From DASCNA01 sp036011305 (lineage in GTDB: Bacteria > Verrucomicrobiota > Lentisphaeria > Victivallales > GWF2-38-69), in NCBI GenBank assembly GCA_036011305.1, contig DASCNA010000260.1, positions 1 to 20,609 of the forward strand: a stretch of 20,609 nucleotides of DNA, written 5' to 3'. A model generated the notes under the pieces. It made no database searches, had not been told where the DNA came from, and was given only the letters and a program-made list of their open reading frames with translations. Shown here in pieces: positions 7,372-14,297 of this stretch. Position 1 is the first letter of the stretch; every line of letters begins with the position of its first letter. The translations under genes were made by a program, and so were the position numbers.

Positions 7372-9504
7372 TTATGATTCATTCTCTATTGCATCCAGCA
7401 CTTTGCCTGCCGATTCAATAATGTTGCTTCCGGGTCCGAATACACCTGAAGCTCCTTCTTTGTATAGCTCGTCATAATCCTGATGAGGTATTACTCCTCC
7501 AATGAATATTTTTATTTCCGGACATTTGAGTTTTATCAGTTCTTCAGATAATGAACGAACTATATATTTATGTCCGGCTGCAAGTGAAGATGCTCCAATA
7601 GCATGTACATCATTTTCCACCGCCATCTTGACTGCCTCTTCTGGAGTGACAAACATAGGAGTAAGGTCAACTACAAACCCGAGGTCTGCAAAAGCTGTAG
7701 CTACAACTTTACAACCTCGATCATGCCCGTCCTGACCTATTTTTGCAATAAGAATTCTGGGTCTTCTTCCTTTTTTGTTTTCAAACTCTTCAATTCTTTT
7801 TTTTATTGCCTCAAGTTTTGCTTTATCAATATCGTAACCTGCAGAATAAACTCCCTGAATAAGTTCGGTTTTTGCAGTATACCTTCCGAATACTTTTTCT
7901 ATGGCATTACTGATTTCTCCCACAGTAGCCCTTACACGAATTGCCGGAATCACAGCTGCAAGCAGGTTGTCATTGTTTTCTGCTGCATGTATTATTTCAC
8001 AAAGAGCTCTTTTAACTTCATTATTATTTCTATTTTTCTTCAGATTTTTGAGAGAATCAATCTGCTCAACTCTTATCTCGTCAGAAATTTCAAGTACAGG
8101 CACTTCCTCTTCCTCTTCCTCTTTAAGCCTGTATTTATTAACACCGACTATCACCTCTTCACTCTGTTCAATTCTGGCCTGAGTTTTTGCAGCTGCTTCT
8201 TCAATTAATTTTTTTGGTAAACCTGACTCTATAGCTTTGGCCATACCGCCTAAATCAGATATCTCTTTTATAAGTTTTTCAGCCTCGTTTATAATAGAAT
8301 TAGTCAGGCTCTCAATGTAGTAACTTCCTCCCATAGGATCTATTACATTACAAATATGAGATTCTTCCTGGACAATAATCTGTGTATTCCTGGCTATCCT
8401 TGCAGAAAAATCTGTCGGCAGTCCTATAGCTTCATCGAATGCATTTGTATGAAGCGACTGGGTCCCTCCCAACACTGCAGCCATACATTCAACAGTTGTT
8501 CTGATTATATTATTATATGGATCCTGTTCAGTAAGACTCCAGCCTGAAGTTTGACAGTGAGTTCTAAGCATTAGTGATTTTGAATTTTTAGGATTAAACT
8601 GTTGCATTTCTTTATGCCACAAATATCTTGCAGCCCTGAGCATAGCAATATACATAAAGAAGTTCATACCTATACCGAAGAAAAATGACAGCCTAGGTGC
8701 AAAATCATCCACGTTTAATCCTGCTTTTATGGCAGATCTTACATATTCGATTCCGTCTGCAATTGTGAACGCAGCCTGCTGCACGGCACTTGCACCGGCT
8801 TCCATAATATGATAACCGCTTATACTAATAGTATTATATTTAGGCATATTTTTTGAGCAGTAGGCTATGATATCTGAAATAATTCTCATTGAAGGCTGTG
8901 GCGGATATATATAAGTATTTCTTGTCAGAAATTCTTTTAGAATATCATTTTGTATTGTGCCCATCAGTTTTTCCTGAGGAACGCCCTGTTCTTCTGCCGC
9001 AACAATATATCCTGCAAGTATTGGCAGCACAGCCCCATTCATTGTCATTGAAACTGACATTTGATCAAGTGGTATCTGATCAAACAGTACTTTCATATCC
9101 TCGACACTGTCAATAGCTACACCTGCTTTACCTACATCACCAGCAACTCTTGGATTATCCGAATCATATCCTCTATGTGTTGCCAGGTCAAATGCTACTG
9201 AAAGACCTTTTTGCCCCGCTGCAAGATTTCTTCTGTAAAAAGCATTTGACTCTTTAGCTGTGGAAAAGCCCGCATATTGACGTATTGTCCATGGTCTGCC
9301 TGCATACATTGTGGGGTATGGCCCTCTGACAAATGGTGCTAGTCCGGGCATCGTATTTGTATTTTCTATCTGTTCTAAGTCAGATTTAGTATAAAGCGGT
9401 TTAATCAGTATATTTTCAGGTGTATTCCAGTTAAGAGATGAGATATCTTTTCCTCTTAACTGTTTTGCTGCAGCATTTTTCCAGTCATCAATAACGTAAC
9501 TCAT
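7372..9504 (-). CDS. scpA: Methylmalonyl-CoA mutase, single-chain, B12-dependent
   Basis: From the start at 9504 this is a 710-residue homologue of E. coli Sbm/ScpA (714). The reading frame stays open to an ATG at 9636, and residue numbers here count from that ATG (subtract 44 for the mature start). The TIM-barrel part has Tyr111 ('TMYAGRPW'), Gln229 ('TIQND'), Arg239 ('EFLTRNTYI'), His276 ('SGYHIMEAGA') and Gln362 ('HCQTSGW'). The Tyr/Arg pair marks methylmalonyl-CoA rather than isobutyryl-CoA mutase. A linker has a GAA-rich run of six Glu (506-511). The C-terminal cobalamin domain has 'DGHDRG' with axial His638, 'SSLAAGH' and 'GGVIP'. The reaction is succinyl-CoA to (R)-methylmalonyl-CoA. 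GGAG seven bases before ATG 9504, and E. coli Sbm starting at the same point (MSNVQEW), decide the start; the extra 44 codons fall inside a riboswitch-like leader. No MeaB/ArgK repair GTPase gene adjoins it. Confidence 0.96.
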   Translation of the reverse strand: MSYVIDDWKNAAAKQLRGKDISSLNWNTPENILIKPLYTKSDLEQIENTNTMPGLAPFVRGPYPTMYAGRPWTIRQYAGFSTAKESNAFYRRNLAAGQKGLSVAFDLATHRGYDSDNPRVAGDVGKAGVAIDSVEDMKVLFDQIPLDQMSVSMTMNGAVLPILAGYIVAAEEQGVPQEKLMGTIQNDILKEFLTRNTYIYPPQPSMRIISDIIAYCSKNMPKYNTISISGYHIMEAGASAVQQAAFTIADGIEYVRSAIKAGLNVDDFAPRLSFFFGIGMNFFMYIAMLRAARYLWHKEMQQFNPKNSKSLMLRTHCQTSGWSLTEQDPYNNIIRTTVECMAAVLGGTQSLHTNAFDEAIGLPTDFSARIARNTQIIVQEESHICNVIDPMGGSYYIESLTNSIINEAEKLIKEISDLGGMAKAIESGLPKKLIEEAAAKTQARIEQSEEVIVGVNKYRLKEEEEEEVPVLEISDEIRVEQIDSLKNLKKNRNNNEVKRALCEIIHAAENNDNLLAAVIPAIRVRATVGEISNAIEKVFGRYTAKTELIQGVYSAGYDIDKAKLEAIKKRIEEFENKKGRRPRILIAKIGQDGHDRGCKVVATAFADLGFVVDLTPMFVTPEEAVKMAVENDVHAIGASSLAAGHKYIVRSLSEELIKLKCPEIKIFIGGVIPHQDYDELYKEGASGVFGPGSNIIESAGKVLDAIENES

Positions 9505-9511
9505 TACTAAA

Positions 9512-9515
9512 CTCC
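9512..9515 (-). promoter_or_regulatory. Ribosome binding site deciding the scpA start
   Basis: GGAG within CTGGAGTTTAG on the minus strand, seven bases before ATG 9504. The upstream in-frame ATG at 9636 has no such site. This places the translation start after the riboswitch-like RNA, so the RNA could control access to it. Confidence 0.75.
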
Positions 9516-9527
9516 AGTATTGAATGA

Positions 9528-9660
9528 CTTCTTTATCGCGAAGAAGACGTTTAAATTTAGAGGTCAGACTTACAGTTAAGCTGTTTACGGTGGCGCGTCC
9601 GTTCCCGACTCTAACGGGATTCTCTATTTTCTTCATAACATAAATTACAATAAATAGAGA
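9528..9660 (-). promoter_or_regulatory. Cobalamin riboswitch-like leader of scpA
   Basis: Minus-strand RNA in the scpA leader. TCTCTATTT (9660-9652) can pair with AAATAGAGA (9629-9621). Then a P4-like hairpin, TCCCG/CGGGA with a seven-base loop, spans 9619-9603. A P5-like hairpin ACGG...CCGT (9602-9587) holds ACGCGC in its loop. Next come GTAA, a small ACAG/CTGT hairpin (9584-9572), and AAGTCTGACC (9571-9562). The E. coli btuB element, from memory, has the same order and spacing: ATAGGGAATCC, a seven-base loop, CTGGAGC, GACGCGC, GGTAA, and later AAGxC...ACCTG. A following hairpin CTTCTT-CGCGATA-AAGAAG (9546-9528) exposes CGCG, complementary to the P5 loop, as in the L5-L13 kissing contact of this class. 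This GC-rich patch stands out in AT-rich DNA. The usual 5' GGT partner of ACC was not found, so the P1/P2 closure is uncertain. Confidence 0.72.
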
Positions 9661-9703
9661 ATTGTTGAACAGGAAAGTAATATTTAGATATTATTTAGAC
9701 TAT

Positions 9704-9726
9704 TTTGTTGATATATAATCAACAAA
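9704..9726. promoter_or_regulatory. 23-bp palindrome between regulator gene and scpA leader
   Basis: Perfect inverted repeat with 9-base arms, TTTGTTGAT and ATCAACAAA, around ATATA. It lies 25 bases after the stop of the XRE-PAS gene at 9752 and about 45 bases before the riboswitch-like RNA. It could be the operator or promoter region of the scp operon, or a weak terminator of the regulator gene; on the minus strand no U-run follows. A further TTGTTGA copy occurs at 9662-9668. Confidence 0.5.
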
Positions 9727-9751
9727 TATGTTTAAATTATATAGATAAAAT

Positions 9752-10843
9752 TCAGGAATTACCCAGAATAGTAAAAGTAGCTAATAGAATGAAAACTTTA
9801 TATTCCTGATTGTAATGAACTTTACTTTTAACTTGATATGTTTTATTGCTTTTTTTATTGTGTATTCTGTAGTTTCTGAGTACAGGACAGTTAGTTTTAT
9901 CAAAATTTAAAATATTTTTTACATCTTCATCTACAATCATTGATCTCCATATTTTTATCTGTTCGTCCCATGTAAGACCGTTGCTATCGCCAAATACTTC
10001 ATTTTTAATAGCATTGTCTGACGAATACATCATATTTTTAAAGAATGTAATTCCGTCAACAATTGCAATATCTTTAAAAACCCAGATATTTTCATCAGTT
10101 AGAGTTAATACATTTTCGAGAATTTTTCTTAATCTCTGGTTTTTTTTCCTGACTGTTATGTCAACTAATGCCCCTCTTATGCCGATAATATTTGAATCTG
10201 AATCCAAAATTGGCTTTTTATATGAAAGACACCAGTTCTTTTTTCTTGATCCCGGAGTATATTTTTCTTCGGCAATAACAGATTCACCGGTTATCATAAC
10301 TTTGCTGTCCTCTGAAGAATTGGACTTAGCTTCAGCTGGGTTGAATAAATCTTCATCTGATTTTCCGTAAACAGTATAGCCGGATGGAAGATCTATAAGT
10401 TTGAGGAATGCATCATTGGCTATTATATATTTATTATTTCTGTTTTTAATATAAGCAGGATTAGGGCTTGAATGAATAAGTCCGTTTATAAGAAGAGAGG
10501 TCTCTTTCAGTTTTCGTTTGAGAAAATCAATATTTTCGTTAATTGCATCAACAGAATGCTTAAGTTTTTTATCTTCAAAACCTCCAATTAATTCCCAGGA
10601 GTCAATAGATTCTCTCTCTTTTTCTCTTACATGTTCATATTCAACTTCAAGATCGGAAATTATGTTTATAGGTACATCTAATATTCCAGCAAGTTGACTT
10701 AATTTATTTAATGTTGGAGTGGTTGTCCCGTTTTCCCATTTATAGAGAGTAAAACGACTTAAATTCAATTCAGTCGCCAGTGCCTGAAGCGTCCATCGTT
10801 TCTCTTTTCTTATTTTCTTCAGATTCTCTATTTTTATTTTCAT
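9752..10843 (-). CDS. XRE-HTH regulator with PAS sensor domain
   Basis: A 363-residue cytosolic one-component regulator. An N-terminal XRE/Cro-type helix-turn-helix spans residues 5-65 ('WTLQALATELNLSRFTLYKWENG' region). A linker helix is followed by a PAS domain at about 113-232 ('SSPNPAYIKNRNNKYIIANDAF' region, ending 'GIRGALVDIT' with the PAC-type 'RKKNQRLRKILE'). The remaining 260-363 is a second, diverged PAS-like domain. No kinase, AAA+ or other output domain is present, so binding of a ligand or redox cofactor to PAS presumably alters DNA binding. It is a shorter paralogue of the gene at 10935-12518, sharing 'YTPGSRK' versus 'YIPGTRK' and 'KKPI.D...I.GI'. It lies directly upstream of the scp operon, same strand, with a palindrome between. 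TAATGATTA and TAATCGATTA lie before its start. Confidence 0.82.
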   Translation of the reverse strand: MKIKIENLKKIRKEKRWTLQALATELNLSRFTLYKWENGTTTPTLNKLSQLAGILDVPINIISDLEVEYEHVREKERESIDSWELIGGFEDKKLKHSVDAINENIDFLKRKLKETSLLINGLIHSSPNPAYIKNRNNKYIIANDAFLKLIDLPSGYTVYGKSDEDLFNPAEAKSNSSEDSKVMITGESVIAEEKYTPGSRKKNWCLSYKKPILDSDSNIIGIRGALVDITVRKKNQRLRKILENVLTLTDENIWVFKDIAIVDGITFFKNMMYSSDNAIKNEVFGDSNGLTWDEQIKIWRSMIVDEDVKNILNFDKTNCPVLRNYRIHNKKSNKTYQVKSKVHYNQEYKVFILLATFTILGNS

Positions 10844-10870
10844 AAAGTAAATAATATTTATAAAATCTAA

Positions 10871-10908
10871 TAATGATTACTATATTTTAGCCTTAATTTA
10901 ATCGATTA
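10871..10908. promoter_or_regulatory. Candidate operator pair upstream of XRE-PAS gene
   Basis: TAATGATTA (10871-10879) and the perfect palindrome TAATCGATTA (10899-10908) lie 28 bases apart in the 91-base gap between the two XRE-PAS genes, 28 and 56 bases before the start codon at 10843. The TAATGAT core also recurs upstream of the other paralogue. XRE proteins bind as dimers to short palindromes, so autoregulation is plausible. Confidence 0.4.
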
Positions 10909-10934
10909 CCATTTTAGATAATATGTTTAATTTA

Positions 10935-12518
10935 TTAATGCAGGCACTTAAGAATTTCTTTATCACAAGATGATAATTTTTCTCTTGAATACAATATTTT
11001 TTTTATTTGTTTCAATTGTTTTATTAATAAGTAATTTTCAGTAATATTTCTTTCAATAGATATTAGATACAGCTCATTATTAAGTGATATAAACGAAGTT
11101 TTGTTTTCAATATATACAGTTGTTCCATCGGGTTTAATTGTTTTGTAAATAAATGGATCAATATTACTGTTTTTAATAACTTCAGGTGTACTGTTTTGTA
11201 GCCGTTTTATCTGCTTATCAATATCTTTACTCCATTTATGGTAGGCGTTTTTGCACTCGTCATGAAGTATTTTATCTATCCATGATTGCATAGGAGATGC
11301 AGTTTTCATTTGTCGTCCATACAGTTTTTCCTGAGAACCATAGAATGTAATTTGACCTTTGCTACTGCATTTTGAAAGCCAGACAAGCCCATTGGAATAA
11401 TTAAGAAACTTGTCAAATATTAAATGTGAAAGCTCATTCTCTTTTGTTTTAGAAACATCATTAACTTTTGTAATATCAGTTATATCTACCGAGATGAAAA
11501 AATGATATTCCTGGCCGGAAAACTCAATTTTATGATAGTGCCTTTCAATATTGATTACTGTACCATCGTTTTTTATAGCTTTAAATCTGCTAATTTCAGG
11601 CCAACTTTGATTTCTCATATATTTTTTTTCGGTTTCCCGATCATCAGGATGGATAAATGTATTTACCCATAGATTATCATCTTTTAAACAGGATTCTGGA
11701 TTTTTAAATATAGCTTTGTATGCATCATTACAGTATATTGGTCTTTCAGGATTATAAGCCTTAACGCATATTCGATCTTTCATTAAGTTTATATTTGTTT
11801 CAAGTATTTCACGTATTCTTTCTGATTTTTTACGATCAGTTATATCTACATAGGAACTAGTGATCCCAAGAATTTGATTCTTTTCGTCAAAAATCGGTTT
11901 TTTTGATATAATTCCCCATTTGGCTTTTCTTGTACCAGGGATGTATCCTTCTATCGTTATCGGTTTACCTGATAAAAGAACAGTTTTATCCAGTTTTTCA
12001 TTTTCTTTTGCTTCTCTCAAGGGAAAGAAATCAAAATCAGTTTTATCCTGAACAGAAAAAACAATGGGTAATGATAAATTTTGCAGAAAACCATGATTAG
12101 CTGTTATATATTTAAGGTCAATGTTTTTAACATAAAACATTGACAGCATAGATGACAGCAACCCCTGTGTTATTAATTTATTATCATGTAATTTTTTCTT
12201 AAGGCTATTTAATGAATTAAATATATTCGAGATTTCATCTTTGTTGTAATCGTTGGCAGATAATGTAAAACAGGAACCTATGGAGTTTGGGAAATTAATA
12301 TCAGATATAGGGATTTTAGCTTTTAAGTCTGATATTTCATCTGCAGTAACCTTTAACACTTCGGCAAGCATGCGAATTTTTGCTTCAGACGGGATCCGTT
12401 TTTTTGTCTCCCAGGCAGTTAATGTGACTCTAGAAATCCCAACCATTCTAGCCAGTTCCTCAACTGTGAGTTTCTGACTTTTTCTTATCGCTCTCAGTTT
12501 ATCAGCATATAGTTCCAT
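10935..12518 (-). CDS. XRE-HTH regulator with three PAS domains
   Basis: From ATG 12518 (AAAGG at a 10-11 base spacing) this is a 527-residue protein; the frame is open 13 codons further but without a ribosome site. Domains in order: XRE-type helix-turn-helix at 5-65 ('LTVEELARMVGISRVTLTAWE' area), PAS1 at about 115-230 ending in 'SSYVDITDRKKSERIREILE', PAS2 at about 240-350 ('NDAYKAIF', 'HPDDRE', 'DGTVINIE', 'SVDITD'), and PAS3 at about 365-495 ('PDGTTVYIE', 'SIERNIT'). There is no kinase or enhancer-binding module and no membrane helix, so it is a cytosolic one-component sensor. It is a paralogue of the adjacent gene, with a PAS duplication or loss between them. It is divergent from the BCCT transporter gene, whose promoter it may share and regulate. 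The ligand is unknown. Confidence 0.83.
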   Translation of the reverse strand: MELYADKLRAIRKSQKLTVEELARMVGISRVTLTAWETKKRIPSEAKIRMLAEVLKVTADEISDLKAKIPISDINFPNSIGSCFTLSANDYNKDEISNIFNSLNSLKKKLHDNKLITQGLLSSMLSMFYVKNIDLKYITANHGFLQNLSLPIVFSVQDKTDFDFFPLREAKENEKLDKTVLLSGKPITIEGYIPGTRKAKWGIISKKPIFDEKNQILGITSSYVDITDRKKSERIREILETNINLMKDRICVKAYNPERPIYCNDAYKAIFKNPESCLKDDNLWVNTFIHPDDRETEKKYMRNQSWPEISRFKAIKNDGTVINIERHYHKIEFSGQEYHFFISVDITDITKVNDVSKTKENELSHLIFDKFLNYSNGLVWLSKCSSKGQITFYGSQEKLYGRQMKTASPMQSWIDKILHDECKNAYHKWSKDIDKQIKRLQNSTPEVIKNSNIDPFIYKTIKPDGTTVYIENKTSFISLNNELYLISIERNITENYLLIKQLKQIKKILYSREKLSSCDKEILKCLH

Positions 12519-12535
12519 AATATAAATTACCTTTA

Positions 12536-12592
12536 CATAATGATGACAATTTAACATATAATGATAAATAACTTGTCAATATATGATAAATA
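12536..12592. promoter_or_regulatory. Helically phased ATGAT repeats in divergent promoter
   Basis: Three related direct repeats lie in the gap between the three-PAS regulator and the transporter gene: TAATGATGA (12538), TAATGATAAAT (12559) and ATATGATAAAT (12581). Their ATGAT cores are spaced 21 and 22 bases, two DNA turns, so all face the same side. This suits several regulator dimers binding in a row. The low-complexity A/T context limits confidence. Confidence 0.4.
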
Positions 12593-12660
12593 TATAAATA
12601 GTTCAACTAAAAGCAATGAATTATTTTTAGTCTAATTTTATTGTGAGTAGATATAAATAG

Positions 12661-12669
12661 AGGAGGGGG
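12661..12669 (+). promoter_or_regulatory. Strong Shine-Dalgarno-like site without a start codon
   Basis: AGGAGGGGG lies about 80 bases before the transporter start. No ATG or GTG follows at usable distance; a TTG at 12680 would open a short 12-codon ORF ending at TAA, but too far away for normal initiation. It may be a ribosome standby site, part of a leader structure, or chance. Confidence 0.3.
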
Positions 12670-12745
12670 ATAAAGGCAGTTGTCAAATTTTTATAGGAAA
12701 GCCGAGAATATTTTATAAAGGACTAATTATTGAAGGGGAGTAATG

Positions 12746-14266
12746 ATGGGAAGTACAAAGCTAAAGCTTGATAAGAAATTATTTTTTACTACTGTAATAT
12801 TTACAGTGCTTATGACGGTACTGTTTTTAGTTTATCCTGATTTTACAAAAAATATTTTATTAAAAGTACAACATTTTCTTATTTTCAAACTTGGTTTTGT
12901 TTTTTTATGGGCAGCTTTTCTTACAGTCTGTGCATTGATCGTTATAGCATTTAGTAAAATAGGTAAAATTAAGCTAGGCTCAAAAGATGATAAACCTCAG
13001 TTTTCAACAATAGTTTGGTTGGGGATGATTCTTACTTCATGCACAGGAGCTTCTATCCTATATTGGGGAACAGTAGAATGGTCATATTATTTTATGAACA
13101 GGCATGGACAGACGCCTTTTCATACTATTCCGGGTTCATGGCAGGCAGCAGAATGGAGTTCCTCTTTTGCATTGTTTCATACAGGAATTGTAGCTTGGAG
13201 CTTTTATGCAATTTTTGCAGTGGCTATTGCATATATTTATCATGTCAAAAAACGACCTGTATTAAAATTGAGTGAAGCATGTACCGGAACATTGATAAAG
13301 AGTTCTGATTCATGGATAGGACGTATTATTGATGTTTGTTTTATATTTGGTATTATGGGAGGTACTGCTACATCTTTTGGTTTTGTTGCTCCAATGGTAA
13401 CTGCAGGAATCTGTAAAATATTTGGAATTGAACCCAAGTTTTATATGGAGATAGTATTAATGCTGGTTTGGATGGTTCTTAATGTCTATATTCTGTTAGC
13501 AGGATTAAAAAAAGGTATTGAGAAGATCAGTAAAATAACGATGAGTCTGTTCTATGTGTTTCTTGCTTTTGTATTGATAGTAGGGCCGACTGTTTTTATT
13601 ATTAATAATTTCACATCGGCATTTGGTCAAATGTTGAATAATTTTATCAGTATGTCAATGTGGACAGATCCAATTAAAAATTCCGGTTTCCCTCAGAACT
13701 GGACAGTATTCTTCTGGGCATGGTGGTTAGTTTATGCTCCTACAACAGGGATTTTTCTGGCAAAAATTTCAAAAGGCAGAACAATACGTCAACTAATTAT
13801 TGGATCAGTTATAGGAGGCAGTGCAGGGTGCTGGTTGATATATTCAATTTTAGGAAATTTTGCCATGAACCTACAGCTGAAAGGTATTTTCTCTGTTTCC
13901 AAGTTAATAGCAGCAGGTAAAAATCCAGGAGAAGTTATTGCCGGTGTAATTGCACATTTACCTTTCAGTACAATATCATTGATTGTTTTTGTACTTTTAG
14001 CTTTTACATATTCTTCTACTATTTTTAATGCGATTTCATATACACTGGCATCTACAACAACAAAGAAAATAACAGAGGACAGTGAACCGGCAAAATGGAA
14101 CAGAGTCTTCTGGAACGTACTAATTGCAGCAATATCAATTGCTATTATGACCTTAGGCGGACTTGACAGTTTGAAAGTCGCTTCTGTTGCGACTGCACTT
14201 CCCATAGCCATTATTCTAATCTTTGTGGTAATGGCATTCTTTAAAAATATTAAAAATACAAAGTAA
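12746..14266 (+). CDS. CaiT-like BCCT family transporter
   Basis: A twelve-helix betaine/carnitine/choline transporter. Two ATGs (12743 and 12746) follow AAGGGGAG; the second has the better 5-base spacing (506 residues). Numbering below is from the first. It resembles E. coli CaiT throughout: 'TSCTGASILYWGTVEW', 'FALFHTGIVAWSFY', 'DPIKNSGFPQNWTVFFWAWW' and 'FLAKISKGRTIRQL'. The substrate-box aromatics Trp320, Trp327, Trp328 and Tyr331 match CaiT Trp316, Trp323, Trp324 and Tyr327. However, CaiT Arg262 and Met331, which stand in for sodium, are Glu260 and Thr335 here, so cation-coupled uptake rather than sodium-free exchange is likely (inference). Substrate: a quaternary amine or related zwitterion, unidentified. 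The hydrolase gene 31 bases downstream suggests the imported compound is an amide. Confidence 0.88.
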   Translation: MGSTKLKLDKKLFFTTVIFTVLMTVLFLVYPDFTKNILLKVQHFLIFKLGFVFLWAAFLTVCALIVIAFSKIGKIKLGSKDDKPQFSTIVWLGMILTSCTGASILYWGTVEWSYYFMNRHGQTPFHTIPGSWQAAEWSSSFALFHTGIVAWSFYAIFAVAIAYIYHVKKRPVLKLSEACTGTLIKSSDSWIGRIIDVCFIFGIMGGTATSFGFVAPMVTAGICKIFGIEPKFYMEIVLMLVWMVLNVYILLAGLKKGIEKISKITMSLFYVFLAFVLIVGPTVFIINNFTSAFGQMLNNFISMSMWTDPIKNSGFPQNWTVFFWAWWLVYAPTTGIFLAKISKGRTIRQLIIGSVIGGSAGCWLIYSILGNFAMNLQLKGIFSVSKLIAAGKNPGEVIAGVIAHLPFSTISLIVFVLLAFTYSSTIFNAISYTLASTTTKKITEDSEPAKWNRVFWNVLIAAISIAIMTLGGLDSLKVASVATALPIAIILIFVVMAFFKNIKNTK

Positions 14267-14297
14267 TTGAAGAAATATAACAGGTAGGAATTTAATC

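Noticed and set aside
8104..8122. CTTCCT triple repeat as a phase-variable microsatellite
   Set aside because: The unit is six bases, so changes stay in frame and only alter a Glu-rich linker of the mutase.
7603..8208. Long plus-strand ORF of about 200 codons opposite the mutase gene
   Set aside because: It is rich in Cys, Phe and Ser, resembles no protein, and lies wholly antisense to a well-supported gene; the GAGGAA repeats of scpA help keep it open.
13789..14211. Minus-strand ORF of 140 codons opposite the BCCT transporter
   Set aside because: It is antisense to a conserved transporter with no recognisable protein features.
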